From Deltaproteobacteria bacterium (GTDB lineage Bacteria > Desulfobacterota > Deferrisomatia > Deferrisomatales > BM512), in contig JAUVAU010000008.1 of NCBI GenBank assembly GCA_030591565.1, positions 1 through 53,035 on the forward strand: DNA of 53,035 nt, read 5' to 3'. Shown one piece after another: positions 28,551 through 38,443 of this stretch; the first letter of the stretch is position 1; each line of letters begins with the position of its first letter. Position numbers and translations under genes: made by a program. The notes beneath the pieces are model-generated. The model worked only from the letters and a program-made list of their open reading frames with translations. It did no database searches and had not been told where the DNA came from.

Positions 28551-29738
28551 CTAAAAAAGGTCCTTTAACCACCCAAAAGCCACAAATGTCCCGACACTGC
28601 TGCCCAGCGACGAGAAGAAGAAGACCAGGAGCACCCTGCTCACCCGGTTCTTCCACCACCCCTTCCAATCGGAGAGATCGCTCCACAGCTGCTCCGCGTC
28701 CCTCACCTTGGGCTTGCCCACCCAAGCCTGCACCGCACCGGAGACCATCCCCGCCCCTATGGTCGGATTGAGCGACGTTATGGGCGCAGCGACGAAGGAG
28801 GCGACTATCGTGACCGGGTGTCCAAGGGCGAGCGCCGCCCCCAGCGCCGAGAGCACGCCATTCGCCAGCACCCAGGCCAGCGCCGCTTCCTTCAGCTTCG
28901 TTGGGTCCCCGAAGAAGAAACCAGCCGCAAAGAGCGCAATGACCACGCCGGGTATCGCCCAGGGGACGATCCTTGAAATGAGCGGCTTTGGAGGAATGAC
29001 TTCAAGCTTATCAAGCTCCTCGTCGCTGATATCACCCTCAAGCTCCCTGGTCAGCCCCGGCACATGACCCGCGCCGACCACGGCGACAACCGTTTTGCCC
29101 TCGGCCCTCTTGAGCTTGGCCGCCATGTAGATATCACGCTCGTCAATGAGGGTTCTCTTCACCGAGGGTAGCGTCTGGCCCATCTCTTCGAGCAACAGCG
29201 AGAGCGTGTCCTTGCTTCTCAGCTCCGCCAGCTCATCCTCGTCCACCTCCATCTCCTCGAAGGCGCTCGCCAGCATGGAGGAGAAGAGCCACATCTTGCG
29301 CCAAAAGCCGGTGAGCCTCCACGCCCTCAAAAGGGTCGTGCGAATATCGCGGTCGCAAAGCTCCACCGGAACTTCGCGCTCCCTGGCTACCGTAACCGCT
29401 TCAAAAAGCTCCTCACCCGGCTTGACCCCCGTTTTAAGCCCCAGCTTGCGCTGGAAGGCGCTCATGGCGAGGTTTGCCATGAGGTAGGAGCCCTTGCCCT
29501 CGCGTAGCGCACGGCCAAGGTTGAGCTTGTCCCAGTCAGTCGGGTTCTCAAGGGCTTCCAGCCGCTTCTCGTCAAGCTCCACGCACACCACGTCGGGATT
29601 GAGCTGCTCGATGGCGTGGCGCACCTCTTCCACGCTCTCGCGCGACACGTGCGCCGTGCCGACCAGGTGAAAGGTGCGACCGCCATTCTCGATGGTGGTG
29701 ATATCGCTTAAAAGATCTTTTCCGTTTTGCGTTTCCAA
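28551..29738 (-). CDS. TraB/PrgY family membrane protein
   Basis: 395 residues. The N-terminal domain carries the family's conserved short motifs LVGTAHVS (near residue 25), VELDEKRLE and VVGAGHVPG (near 220), which in relatives form a putative metal-dependent hydrolase site of the Tiki/GumN/TraB fold. The C-terminal part (about 255-395) has four or five hydrophobic helices. PrgY in Enterococcus lowers pheromone activity; the role in Gram-negatives is unknown. The start is a TTG with a weak site, so the true start is uncertain. It is divergent from the kinase gene, and its upstream region holds copy B of the dispersed repeat. Confidence 0.85.
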   Translation of the reverse strand: METQNGKDLLSDITTIENGGRTFHLVGTAHVSRESVEEVRHAIEQLNPDVVCVELDEKRLEALENPTDWDKLNLGRALREGKGSYLMANLAMSAFQRKLGLKTGVKPGEELFEAVTVAREREVPVELCDRDIRTTLLRAWRLTGFWRKMWLFSSMLASAFEEMEVDEDELAELRSKDTLSLLLEEMGQTLPSVKRTLIDERDIYMAAKLKRAEGKTVVAVVGAGHVPGLTRELEGDISDEELDKLEVIPPKPLISRIVPWAIPGVVIALFAAGFFFGDPTKLKEAALAWVLANGVLSALGAALALGHPVTIVASFVAAPITSLNPTIGAGMVSGAVQAWVGKPKVRDAEQLWSDLSDWKGWWKNRVSRVLLVFFFSSLGSSVGTFVAFGWLKDLF

Positions 29739-29834
29739 GTTATTTCAATCTTTCCCGGTGGACGTTTACCAGCCGGTATTGTACTGGTCCGGCCCGCACA
29801 CCTCAACGTTGGCACTCAAAAAAAAGCATTGTCG

Positions 29835-30041
29835 TCAGATCGCTGACAAAGCCCGTCTTTTCTCCGATTGACTTTGTCAGGCTAAGAAATGATCCTCGAA
29901 ATACAACAAGTATTCCTCCGGTCATTTTTTATATCCTTCCTTCTTCTCGAAGAAAATCCAGCCCATGTCAGCGATCAGTCAGGCTGAGTAGTAGACAATT
30001 TTCCAGCCAATTTCCTTTTGTCCACCTTTGTCAACAGCCTG
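29835..30041 (-). repeat. dispersed intergenic repeat, copy B
   Basis: On the minus strand this 207-bp stretch matches 51553-51782 over nearly its whole length, apart from one extra segment of about 25 bp in that copy. It contains the 41-nt hairpin (29887-29927), a TTCTTC/GAAGAA stem, and CTGACAAAG...CTTTGTCAG, an inverted repeat of 9 bp arms 20 nt apart. It lies in the 366-bp gap between traB and the kinase gene, in the traB orientation; the gap holds no other gene. Confidence 0.85.
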
Positions 30042-30104
30042 GTCGTGGTATGCTTTGGCGAGAGCCTGCACGAATTTCATATCTTCAGGCGGGGACTTTA
30101 CCAA

Positions 30105-31799
30105 ATGGATGCTAGTGCAACAAAGCGATTTGTTTTCATCGGCGGCATACCCTGCTTCGACTACATGATCCATCTCGACTGGGATGAGATATCAAAAGCC
30201 ACCGACGACCACGTCTTCATCCTCGACGACAAAATCCTGCTGCCGGTCGGCACGATCTTCAAATTCAATGTGCCCGAGCTGGATCAGACTATCCATATCA
30301 ACCCCATGGCAAACGTCGCGGTGCGCGAAGTGCGCGGCGAGCCCTACTACGCCATGGAGTGCGGGGGCAAGCACCCCGAGTGCCAGCCCTACACGCTGCG
30401 GGGTGAGCTGGAGACGATCTTCACCGAACTCCACGAAGCGTTCCCGGAGGACATAAAGTCGCTTGAAGATTTAAAAGTCATCGAAGCCTCCAATCCCGTC
30501 AAGATAATCATGGGGGGCAACAACCGGAATATAATCGACGCCATCACCACCCTTTTTTCATCCCCCGAGCTGGCCGATCTTACCCGGGGGGTGGCGATGG
30601 AGCACCACTTCTTCATCGACAACGACAACCCCAAGTTCAAGATGGTCATGGAGGAATATACCCGGCTTGGCGTGGCCCTCGGCGACGGTGAGCGCTACCA
30701 CGTCCCCGGCCTGGAGCCCCGCGTGGGCTTCGTCTTCACCATCAAGGACGCTGACGCGAAGACGCAGGACCGCATCATCCTCTCCAACCGGATCAACGAA
30801 GAGGTGATCCCGAAAGGGAAGATCAACGAGACCTATTTCAAGTTGGAGCACGACTTTCGCTGCGACGACAGGCCACAGGTGGACACCTGCCTGATAATCA
30901 ACTCCATGACCAACCCCGAGGAGATGCGCCACATCCCGAGGCTGCTCCAAACCTGCTACGCCAGCGGCGTGACCACCTATCTGTGCCCCACCGCCACCAC
31001 GGTGCGCACGGTCGATACTGTAGTTGCGCAGAAATTCTACACAACCGAGAAGCAGCACTTCTTCCAATACCGCAAGGATTTCTTCTACACCTCGGTATTG
31101 CCCTACATCCACTACCTGATCTTGAACCGCGACGAGCTGGCGCTGGTGGACGACGTGATGGACAAGAAGGGGATCGACGAGACGGCGAGCCATATCGCAA
31201 ACAAGATGAACAGGGGAAAGCATGGCGACAGCGCCAATGGGGGCAACGTGGTGGTCACCGGAGGCTCCCAGGGCGCGCGCTACACCGAGCGGCTAAGCCC
31301 CAAGATGGCCGCGTTGTACTGGGAAAAAGCGCACCTCCCGGCCAACTTGAGAATCCACTTTGCCGAGCGGCGCCTAGTCTGCGGCGACGACTACCTGACC
31401 TCGCTGGTTTCCACCCTGGGGGCGGGCGACGCCTTCACCGCCGCCATGATAGGGCTGACCGCGCTTGGGTGGGATGGCGGACACGCGCTACGTGCGGCAA
31501 CACTGGGTGCGCAGCACTACATCATGACCAGGGAACACCCCCGCCTCTCCGACATGATGGCGCTTGATGAGGAGCACATAAGGATGGGGACCGAGACCGA
31601 GATGGTGGACGTGATAAGCCACCATGTGGACCAGAGCGGCGACGCCACCCGCTACGGCACGATCTCCGAAACCGTGGTGACGATTCGCACCGCGCAGATT
31701 CATCACCCCTTCCGCGAAGCACTGGAGGTGGCGATGAAAATGGCCGGGTCAGGCAGGTCGCGTACGACCCAGCCAACTCAAAAAGCCCCTAGAAGCTGA
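30105..31799 (+). CDS. large ribokinase-superfamily sugar kinase (ADP-dependent or PfkB-like)
   Basis: About 564 residues from ATG 30105. Ribokinase-fold signatures are visible: an N-terminal FIGGIPCFDYMIHLD strand, the substrate-side loop KIIMGGNNRN (near 130), LILNRDEL in the NxxE metal position (near 345), VVVTGGSQGARY, and STLGAGDAFTAAMIGL with the catalytic aspartate of GAGD (near 442). The length exceeds ordinary PfkB kinases (about 310) and even ADP-dependent glucokinases/phosphofructokinases (about 450-490), partly through a Cys/Glu-rich N-terminal insert and a C-terminal tail. The substrate is not readable. An in-frame extension to 30018 enters the repeat and was discarded. Its last 11 bases overlap the convergent outer-membrane gene. 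Confidence 0.7.
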   Translation: MDASATKRFVFIGGIPCFDYMIHLDWDEISKATDDHVFILDDKILLPVGTIFKFNVPELDQTIHINPMANVAVREVRGEPYYAMECGGKHPECQPYTLRGELETIFTELHEAFPEDIKSLEDLKVIEASNPVKIIMGGNNRNIIDAITTLFSSPELADLTRGVAMEHHFFIDNDNPKFKMVMEEYTRLGVALGDGERYHVPGLEPRVGFVFTIKDADAKTQDRIILSNRINEEVIPKGKINETYFKLEHDFRCDDRPQVDTCLIINSMTNPEEMRHIPRLLQTCYASGVTTYLCPTATTVRTVDTVVAQKFYTTEKQHFFQYRKDFFYTSVLPYIHYLILNRDELALVDDVMDKKGIDETASHIANKMNRGKHGDSANGGNVVVTGGSQGARYTERLSPKMAALYWEKAHLPANLRIHFAERRLVCGDDYLTSLVSTLGAGDAFTAAMIGLTALGWDGGHALRAATLGAQHYIMTREHPRLSDMMALDEEHIRMGTETEMVDVISHHVDQSGDATRYGTISETVVTIRTAQIHHPFREALEVAMKMAGSGRSRTTQPTQKAPRS

Positions 31800-32550
31800 G
31801 TTGAAGCGTGGCGTAGGGGCCGGTCTGCTGCACCCGGAAGTCCACGTCCTGAACCTCGACTTCGACCTCTACGTGGCGGTAGCCCGCGCCAATCGCCAGC
31901 AGCGGAAAGGGTGTAAACAACAGCTCGCCACGCGCGTCCAATACGTAGTTGTCATCGTATTTTATGCCTGCGGCGCGTACATTTACCTCCAGCAGATCAG
32001 CGACAATGCCCACGTGCAGCCCCATGGATATCAACGGTAGAGGAACCTCGAAGGACTCATCCTCCGACATACCGGTGGTGCGGCTTTCAATGGTCGCCTC
32101 GCCCTCGATGTATTTTAATTGAACCCCCAGCCCAAGAGAAAATCCGGCGACCCAATTCTCAAAGTCAAGGATGTCGTACTGGTAGCCCACGTCCAACATC
32201 GTGTACTCCAGCGTAGTTAAAATGTCCTCGCTCGCGGAAAAGACCATGTCGGCAAATTCGATATCTCTTGAGAGCGTCGCGGTCCCCTCGTAATCCACCT
32301 GCACGGCGGAGACAAAGATGTGATGGGAAAAAATATCAGCTTGTGCCTCGACGACCACGAAGTCCTCATCCTCCATGCCAAGGTCATCGTCAAGATTCAG
32401 CTGAGTGCCCGGGAGGATGTCACCCTCCGCAGCAAAATCGGCGTTGAACTCCGGCATCCAGTAATATGCCCCCACGCCCACGCCGGCGGCGAGGGCAGGT
32501 GACGCCATCAGCAAAAGGGAAAGAGCAGTCGCGGTAATTATCTTTTTCAT
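31789..32550 (-). CDS. outer-membrane beta-barrel protein
   Basis: About 253 residues from ATG 32550 (GGAGA 6 nt upstream; an in-frame extension to 32598 is unlikely). A signal peptide ends at SPALA-AG, and the rest alternates polar and hydrophobic residues in beta strands, ending in QTGPYATLQLSF, the terminal aromatic residue needed for barrel insertion. No transport signature is seen; it resembles small 8-12-strand barrels such as MipA/OmpW-like proteins only in general. It follows the DAHP synthase gene by 54 bp on the same strand. Confidence 0.75.
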   Translation of the reverse strand: MKKIITATALSLLLMASPALAAGVGVGAYYWMPEFNADFAAEGDILPGTQLNLDDDLGMEDEDFVVVEAQADIFSHHIFVSAVQVDYEGTATLSRDIEFADMVFSASEDILTTLEYTMLDVGYQYDILDFENWVAGFSLGLGVQLKYIEGEATIESRTTGMSEDESFEVPLPLISMGLHVGIVADLLEVNVRAAGIKYDDNYVLDARGELLFTPFPLLAIGAGYRHVEVEVEVQDVDFRVQQTGPYATLQLSF

Positions 32551-32604
32551 CACGGTTCTCCATTCATGTCGCAATGCAAAATTCATCTTGAAATTCAATT
32601 GAAC

Positions 32605-33594
32605 TCAGCCAGTAAGCTCTGCCATAAGTTTGGTGAAATCATCGGGGCTTAGCGATTGGGGTCCGTCACACAGCGCCTGTGCCGGGGAGGGATGCACCTC
32701 GACCATCACCCCCGCCGCGCCCACCACTATGGCGGCTTTGGTCATGTGGGGCACAATCTCGCGCCGACCAATAGCATGGCTGGGATCGACTATCAGGGGC
32801 AGATGGGTAATGTTCTTCAAATAGGGTACCACACCCAGGTCCAGGGTGTTTCGCAGCGCCCGCTCAAAGGTGCGTATGCCCCGCTCGCAGAGGATCACCT
32901 GATCGTTTCCCCCACTCAGGATGTACTCCGCCGCCGCCAGAAACTCTTCCAGCGTTGCGCTCATTCCGCGCTTTAAAAGTACTGGCCTGCCCACCTTGGC
33001 GACCTCTTTCAGCAAATCAAAGTTCTGCATATTGCGGGCGCCGATCTGTAGGCAATCAGCTTTTTCAGCCACGCGGTCGAGTTGGTCGATGCGCATCACC
33101 TCGGTGACTATGGGCAAGCCCACTTCCTTTCCCGCCTCGGCGAGGAGGTCCACCCCCTCAAAGCCCATGCCCTGGAAGGAGTGGGGACCGGTGCGGGGCT
33201 TGAACGCTCCGCCTCGCAGCATGTGCGCCCCAGCGGCCTTCACAACCCTGGCGGCGGCAAAGACCTGCTCACGGCTCTCAACGGCGCAGGGCCCTGCGAT
33301 TATCACCGGCGGACGGTTCCAGCCCACCTCCACGTTGCCGACCTTGACCACCGTGTCCTCGGGGTGAAAGTCGCGGCTCACCAGCTTAAACGGCTTGGTG
33401 ACGTGGATGAACTCGCGCACACCGGGCAGCCCCCTGAAGGGACTCTCGTCAACGTAGCCCTGGTTGCCCAAGACCCCAATTGCGACGCGGTCGCCCCCGG
33501 GGATCGGTTGGGGGGTCAACCCCTGTGCGCTTATTACCTCAATTACACCCTTCACCTGCTCGGGCGTCGCGCCGCGATCCATTACGATCAACAT
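32605..33594 (-). CDS. aroF: 3-deoxy-7-phosphoheptulonate synthase (type I beta, with N-terminal ferredoxin-like domain)
   Basis: 329 residues. The N-terminal 70 residues (MLIVMDRGATPEQVKGVIEV...) form the ferredoxin-like regulatory domain seen in Thermotoga-type DAHP synthases. The barrel has GPCAVESREQ, LRGGAFKPRTGP, LLKRGMSATLEE, ILCERGIRTFE and IVDPSHAIGRRE, which hold the metal and substrate ligands. It joins phosphoenolpyruvate and erythrose-4-phosphate at the head of the shikimate pathway. The N-terminal domain suggests allosteric inhibition by an aromatic amino acid. Confidence 0.96.
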   Translation of the reverse strand: MLIVMDRGATPEQVKGVIEVISAQGLTPQPIPGGDRVAIGVLGNQGYVDESPFRGLPGVREFIHVTKPFKLVSRDFHPEDTVVKVGNVEVGWNRPPVIIAGPCAVESREQVFAAARVVKAAGAHMLRGGAFKPRTGPHSFQGMGFEGVDLLAEAGKEVGLPIVTEVMRIDQLDRVAEKADCLQIGARNMQNFDLLKEVAKVGRPVLLKRGMSATLEEFLAAAEYILSGGNDQVILCERGIRTFERALRNTLDLGVVPYLKNITHLPLIVDPSHAIGRREIVPHMTKAAIVVGAAGVMVEVHPSPAQALCDGPQSLSPDDFTKLMAELTG

Positions 33595-33719
33595 TCAAAA
33601 ATCCTCCAGCCGCCTTGGAGTCGGCAGCGCTTTATATCGGTTACTTTCATTCCTGTTCGGACATTCTGGACACTACTTCGCCGCCGGTCAAGTTGCGACC
33701 TCATCGCGCAGGGTCTAGA

Positions 33720-35027
33720 ATGTCCCACATGAAAACACCGGTGGGGAAACCTTTCACTTTCGTGCATGCAGCCGACCTGCATCTGGGCACCCCCTTCAAG
33801 GACATCTCCACCGCCCTTGAAGGCGCGGGCAAGGCCCTGCAACACGCCACCCTGGACGCATTCGACCAGCTCGTGGCGCTGTGCGTCGAAAAAGAAGCTG
33901 CCTTCCTCCTCATCGCGGGCGACCTCTTTGATGGCCCCAACCGGGGGGTGCGCGCACAGCTGAGGCTCCAGCGCGGGCTTGAGAGGCTACACGATTCCAA
34001 TATTCCCGTCTTCATCGCGGCGGGCAACCACGACCCGCTAAAGGGGGGGTGGCCCGGCAGTGACCGGTGGCCACCCAACGTCCACGTCTTCCCCCCCTCT
34101 GCCAACAAACCCTTCCCCGTGGAAAAAGATGGCGAAGCGGTGGCGCTGGTCCACGGCGTCAGCTACTCGCGCCAAGCCGAGAAAAATGACCTCGCCTCAA
34201 AATTGGCGCGGACCGAGTCACCGAACTATCAGGCCCTCTACCAAATTGGGGTGGTCCACGCCACGGTGGGAACGTACGAGGCCCATGAGAGCTACGCCCC
34301 CACGACCCTCGAAAATTTAAGAGCGACGGGCCTCGACTACCTAGCGCTGGGGCATGTTCACACCTTCACCGTGGTGAACGAGGCCGACCCGGTGGTCGCC
34401 TATCCCGGCAATATACAGGCGCTCTCCCCCCGCGAAATGGGCGCGAAGGGGGCGCTGCTGGTCAGCGTGGACGCTGCGCACCGGGCCACCCTTGAGTTCG
34501 TCGAGCTGGACTCTGTCCGCTTCGTTGAAGAGGAGATAGACCTTGGCGACACTGACTCCCTGGCCGAACTCTCCACCCTCCTGCAAGAGGGTGCTGCGGC
34601 AGCGAGAGAGGAGGGCGGCGCCAGGGCAATCGTTCTCAGGGTAATCCTCAAGGGCCGCACCCCCCTCTATTCCCAGCTGGCGAGGCCGGGGGATATCGAA
34701 CAGCTGACAAGCGAACTGCGAGAAGCCGAGGTCCACGGTACGCCCCCCCTGTGGTGGAACAGGATCGCCAACGCGACCTCCCCGGAGCTGGACATCGAGG
34801 CGCTGGAAAAACAGGGGGGGCTGGAAAGCGAGCTGATCGGGCTGGCGCGCACGCTGAGCGAGGATGACGCACTGCTTAGTGGTTTCGCCGATGAGGCCCT
34901 GGTCGACCTCTACAAGAAGCCGGAGGTGGCTCGTTTGTTGGGACCAAGGCCGGAAGGCGCAGAGTTGGAGGCGGAGCTGCAACTGGCCCGCGATCTCGCG
35001 CTGGACCTGCTAAAGGGTGGCCTATGA
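33720..35027 (+). CDS. YhaO/SbcD-like DNA repair exonuclease (metallophosphoesterase)
   Basis: About 435 residues from ATG 33720; longer in-frame starts reach into the divergent aroF gene. Calcineurin-type motifs are present in order: VHAADLHLGTPF, LIAGDLFDGPN, AAGNHDPL, VHATVG and ALGHVHTF. The C-terminal third is the helical capping part seen in YhaO. With the YhaN-like ATPase encoded next (ATGA overlap) it probably forms an SbcCD/Mre11-Rad50-like complex that processes DNA ends. The ribosome-binding site is weak, and a second ATG follows at 33729. Confidence 0.88.
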   Translation: MSHMKTPVGKPFTFVHAADLHLGTPFKDISTALEGAGKALQHATLDAFDQLVALCVEKEAAFLLIAGDLFDGPNRGVRAQLRLQRGLERLHDSNIPVFIAAGNHDPLKGGWPGSDRWPPNVHVFPPSANKPFPVEKDGEAVALVHGVSYSRQAEKNDLASKLARTESPNYQALYQIGVVHATVGTYEAHESYAPTTLENLRATGLDYLALGHVHTFTVVNEADPVVAYPGNIQALSPREMGAKGALLVSVDAAHRATLEFVELDSVRFVEEEIDLGDTDSLAELSTLLQEGAAAAREEGGARAIVLRVILKGRTPLYSQLARPGDIEQLTSELREAEVHGTPPLWWNRIANATSPELDIEALEKQGGLESELIGLARTLSEDDALLSGFADEALVDLYKKPEVARLLGPRPEGAELEAELQLARDLALDLLKGGL

Positions 35028-37684
35028 GGATCGCGAAGCTCCATATAGAGGGGTTCGGCATCTTCACCGATAGGGAATTGCCACAACAGGGCGAACTCGC
35101 CGAGGGGCTCAACGTTATCCACGGCCCCAATGAGGCGGGAAAATCAACGGTGCTGGCCTTCATCCAAGCGGTACTCTTCGGCTTCCCAAGAGCCAATAGT
35201 GAAGATCATATTCCTGCGCTCTACTCCGACACCTTCGGCGGCTCGATTACGGTAGTCGATAATGACGGCGCATCGTGGGTGGTCAGCCGCCACAGGGGAA
35301 GAAAGCCCCAGCTTCAACTTCAACGCCCCGATGGCGGCGAGGGCGACGAAGCGGATCTGGCAACGCTGGTCCACAACTTCGACGACTCCATCTTCCGCGC
35401 CGTCTTCGGCTTCGACCTCTCCGACATCGCAGAGCTGCAAGGGATGGATGACAAGCGCATCAGCTCGCGCATCTCCAACGCAGGGCTGCGCGGCTCCGCC
35501 GCCCCGGTTGAGGAGATCTTCAAGGAACTGGACAAACGCATGGCCCCCCTGCTAAGGGAGCGCAAGACCGACACGGCCATTCGCCAGTCCATCGACGCGA
35601 TAAAGACCAATGAAAAGGAGCTAAAACTTCTCACCGAGAAAGCGGCCTCCCACCCAGAGCTAAAGAACGAGCTGGAAACCTTGGGCGGCGAGATCATCTC
35701 CCTGAAAGACCGGCGCAACCAACTTGGCGAAAAGGGACTGGAATTAAAAACTTTGGTGGATTTGTGGCCCCACGCGCGCGACACCAAGACCTTCTCCAAA
35801 GAGATCGAAGAGCTTGAAGCACCAGAGGAGTTTCCTGCCGACGGCCTGTCACTATTGGAAAAAGCGCAGGAGGGGGTCTCCTCCAACAAAGTGGAGGTTG
35901 AAGAGGCGGAAGGACAGCTTGAAAAATTACGCGCTCGCCTCGCCCCCCTTGCAGCGGATGAAAAACTGCTCGGTTTTTCCACCGATGCGGAAGCGCTGAA
36001 GTCGGAGCTTCCCCTGATTCTCGACCGCAAAGGCCAACTTGGCAGCGCCAGGGGTGAGCTTGCGTCACTTGAAAAAAGCTTCTCCAACACGATCAACGAG
36101 CTTGGCGAGGGGTGGAGCCGAGAACTTGTTGAAGTAATCAAGGTAGGCATCGAGCGCGAAGAGGAGGCGAGGAAGTTGGCTGACAGGCTGAGCCTCGTCC
36201 GTAATGAGCTGGAGCGTGCCACCAATAACTTCTCCGACGCGGGGAAAAGCAGATTCTCCCCAAAAGTCGCAATAGCGATAATTGTACTGGGGGTGCTGCT
36301 CGGGGCAGGTGGTTTTTTCACCGCAGCTCCCATTCAAACCTTCCTCTGGTTTCTCTGTGCAGCCTTTATGGTGATTGGCTCGATACCCCTTTTTGGCGGG
36401 GGAGGGGGTAGCGATGATCTTTCGCGAGAGACGGCGGCAAAAAAAGAGCTTGAGGTGACCCTAGCGCGCTGGGAGGAGCTGCTGGAGAGTTGGAAGCTGG
36501 GGCTTCCCTCTCGACCGGAACCGGACACCGCCCTGCGCATCTTCGCCCGCCTGGACAAAGCGAAGGTGGAACTGTCCAATCTGAAAGCGGTTGAAGACAA
36601 GATTAGCGACCTGAAGGGTTACGTTGCGGCATGGGAGGAGAAAGCGCGGGGCAAGGTTGAGGGAATCGTGCTGCTCGACCCTGCCGCCTCAATTGAGAAC
36701 AATGTCCGCAGCGTGGCGGAGAAGGTCCTCTCCGAGAAGGAGAAGCAGCTTGAGGCCCGTAAGTTGGCGGGTAAAATCGAGACCTTCTCAGGTCAGTTCG
36801 ATAAATATTCAAAACTGCTCAAGGAGGATCGCGAGAAGATTTCCGGGCTGCTCAAGGCCACGGGTTCCCCCGATGCGGTACATTTCCGCCTTCTGGGCAA
36901 AAACCATGCGCGCAAGGTTGAGCTGGAGGCGGCAATGCGGGATGGTTCTTCCCGTATTGATGAGAGGCTTGGAGAGGGTGATAGAGCCAAGCAACTCCGT
37001 AAAATCCTCGACACGGGAGAGGTTGTGGAGTGGGAGATGGAGTTGGCGCAAACCCGAACGCAATACTCCGACCTGGACTCCTCAATTGATGAAAAGAACA
37101 AAGGTTACGGAGAACTGAACAAAGCGCTTGAGGATATGGAAAGCTCCGACGAGATCGGCCGCATCGGTCTCGCTGTCGAAGTTGCAAGGTCTCAAGGGGT
37201 GCAGGCGGCCTCAAGCTGGCGGGTACTGTCACTGGCCCATCGGCTGCTGGAAAAATCCCTGGCTAAATACTCCGAAGAGCACCAGCCCGCCGTGATGGAG
37301 CTGGCCTCCAAGACCTTTTCCGCGATAACCGGTGGACGCTACCCCCATGTGAGACAGCCCCACGACGAGGACCAGCCGCGAGTGATAAGGGAAAACGGCG
37401 ACTCGCTCAGGCCCTCCGAACTCTCCAGGGGCACCCGCGAAGAGCTGTACGTCTCCATGCGGCTGGCGTTGGCGATGGAGTTTGGCAAAAGGGGAACCCA
37501 CCTGCCGCTCATCGCCGATGATGTCTTCGTCAACTTCGACCCCGACAGACGCGACGCGGCGCTGGCCCAGCTGTGCGACTACGCCAGGTCGGCGCAGGTC
37601 ATCTTCTTTACCTGCCACCCCGACACGGTGAAAAAGCTTCGCACCCTCGATCCCACCGCCAAAATAATGGACCTCAAAATATAA
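35024..37684 (+). CDS. YhaN-type Rad50/SbcC-like AAA ATPase
   Basis: 886 residues. Walker A GPNEAGKST lies near residue 37, after the opening RIAKLHIEGFGIF. Long coiled coils occupy the middle, interrupted by a hydrophobic pair of helices (about 408-450, VAIAIIVLGVLLGAGGFF and FLWFLCAAFMVIGSIP), as in YhaN proteins. The C-terminal half-domain has the signature LSRGTREELYVSMRLALA and Walker B PLIADDVFVNFD. It pairs with the upstream nuclease. The membrane helices set it apart from true SbcC, which has a zinc hook there, and suggest the complex works at the membrane. Confidence 0.9.
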   Translation: MRIAKLHIEGFGIFTDRELPQQGELAEGLNVIHGPNEAGKSTVLAFIQAVLFGFPRANSEDHIPALYSDTFGGSITVVDNDGASWVVSRHRGRKPQLQLQRPDGGEGDEADLATLVHNFDDSIFRAVFGFDLSDIAELQGMDDKRISSRISNAGLRGSAAPVEEIFKELDKRMAPLLRERKTDTAIRQSIDAIKTNEKELKLLTEKAASHPELKNELETLGGEIISLKDRRNQLGEKGLELKTLVDLWPHARDTKTFSKEIEELEAPEEFPADGLSLLEKAQEGVSSNKVEVEEAEGQLEKLRARLAPLAADEKLLGFSTDAEALKSELPLILDRKGQLGSARGELASLEKSFSNTINELGEGWSRELVEVIKVGIEREEEARKLADRLSLVRNELERATNNFSDAGKSRFSPKVAIAIIVLGVLLGAGGFFTAAPIQTFLWFLCAAFMVIGSIPLFGGGGGSDDLSRETAAKKELEVTLARWEELLESWKLGLPSRPEPDTALRIFARLDKAKVELSNLKAVEDKISDLKGYVAAWEEKARGKVEGIVLLDPAASIENNVRSVAEKVLSEKEKQLEARKLAGKIETFSGQFDKYSKLLKEDREKISGLLKATGSPDAVHFRLLGKNHARKVELEAAMRDGSSRIDERLGEGDRAKQLRKILDTGEVVEWEMELAQTRTQYSDLDSSIDEKNKGYGELNKALEDMESSDEIGRIGLAVEVARSQGVQAASSWRVLSLAHRLLEKSLAKYSEEHQPAVMELASKTFSAITGGRYPHVRQPHDEDQPRVIRENGDSLRPSELSRGTREELYVSMRLALAMEFGKRGTHLPLIADDVFVNFDPDRRDAALAQLCDYARSAQVIFFTCHPDTVKKLRTLDPTAKIMDLKI

Positions 37685-37762
37685 AACCTTTGATCCTGAT
37701 CATGGAATACAACTGTAAACCGGGGCATTTATTAGCCATACACTTAGAGGAGATTTAAATAA

Positions 37763-38443
37763 ATGTCTCGACCGCTTTCACCCATAAAAATTCTCTCAAC
37801 GCTGTTCCTCCTGCTTGCCTTCACCACGACCTCGGCGCTGGCGATAGAGTGCCACTGCTTCACCGACAGGGAGTTCGTCGCCGCCGAACCTGCGAAGGCC
37901 GACCCCTACCTGCTCGCGACGGCGAGAAACTCACTGCTGGCGGCGGCGGTCAATGTGGAGAAGGGCACGATAGTCAAATCCCGCATGAACGGCACAGGGG
38001 AAACCGACCTCTGGGTGGCGCACATTGTCGGAGGGGCTGGCAAGGCTACGCCCAACACCATCCTCTCCAAACACGAGGATGGTCAGACCTGGGCCGAGAC
38101 CTTCAAAAAGCTGGGGATCGACAACGTCACCCCGGCCAAGTCGATCCTTGCAATCGAGAGCGGCGGCGACGCCGAGATTCTTCATCTGCTCTCCGACCCC
38201 TACCTTGTCTCCGCCCTTGGCCTGACAAAGGCGGAGGTTGAGACGCTGCACAATCTCGGTGCCGACACCGGAGAAACCGCCTTGGCAGGACTCTTGAAGA
38301 CCAAAACCGGCGCGGAACCGATAGAGACCTACCGCTCCATAATGGCCGGACAGACCACCTGGGGTACCCTGGTCAACGCTATGGGCCTTGAGCCCAAACA
38401 AGCTGGCGAAATGATTATGGAACTGGTTAAAAACTCCAAGTGA
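37763..38443 (+). CDS. secreted protein of unknown function
   Basis: 226 residues with a clean signal peptide (about 1-27, TSALA-IE). The mature protein begins with the cysteine motif ECHCFTDREF and is otherwise mostly helical, with no recognisable enzyme motif. The Cys-x-Cys pair could bind a metal or form a disulphide in the periplasm. The gene follows the YhaON pair by 78 bp, with AGAGGAG about 12 nt before the ATG. Its base composition matches the GC-rich host, unlike the next gene. Confidence 0.8.
   Translation: MSRPLSPIKILSTLFLLLAFTTTSALAIECHCFTDREFVAAEPAKADPYLLATARNSLLAAAVNVEKGTIVKSRMNGTGETDLWVAHIVGGAGKATPNTILSKHEDGQTWAETFKKLGIDNVTPAKSILAIESGGDAEILHLLSDPYLVSALGLTKAEVETLHNLGADTGETALAGLLKTKTGAEPIETYRSIMAGQTTWGTLVNAMGLEPKQAGEMIMELVKNSK

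Noticed and set aside
29979-30173. 64-codon minus-strand frame with a plausible-looking sequence
   Set aside because: It overlaps the start of the kinase gene, and its 3' half is just dispersed repeat copy B; the frame is not kept to a stop in copy C.
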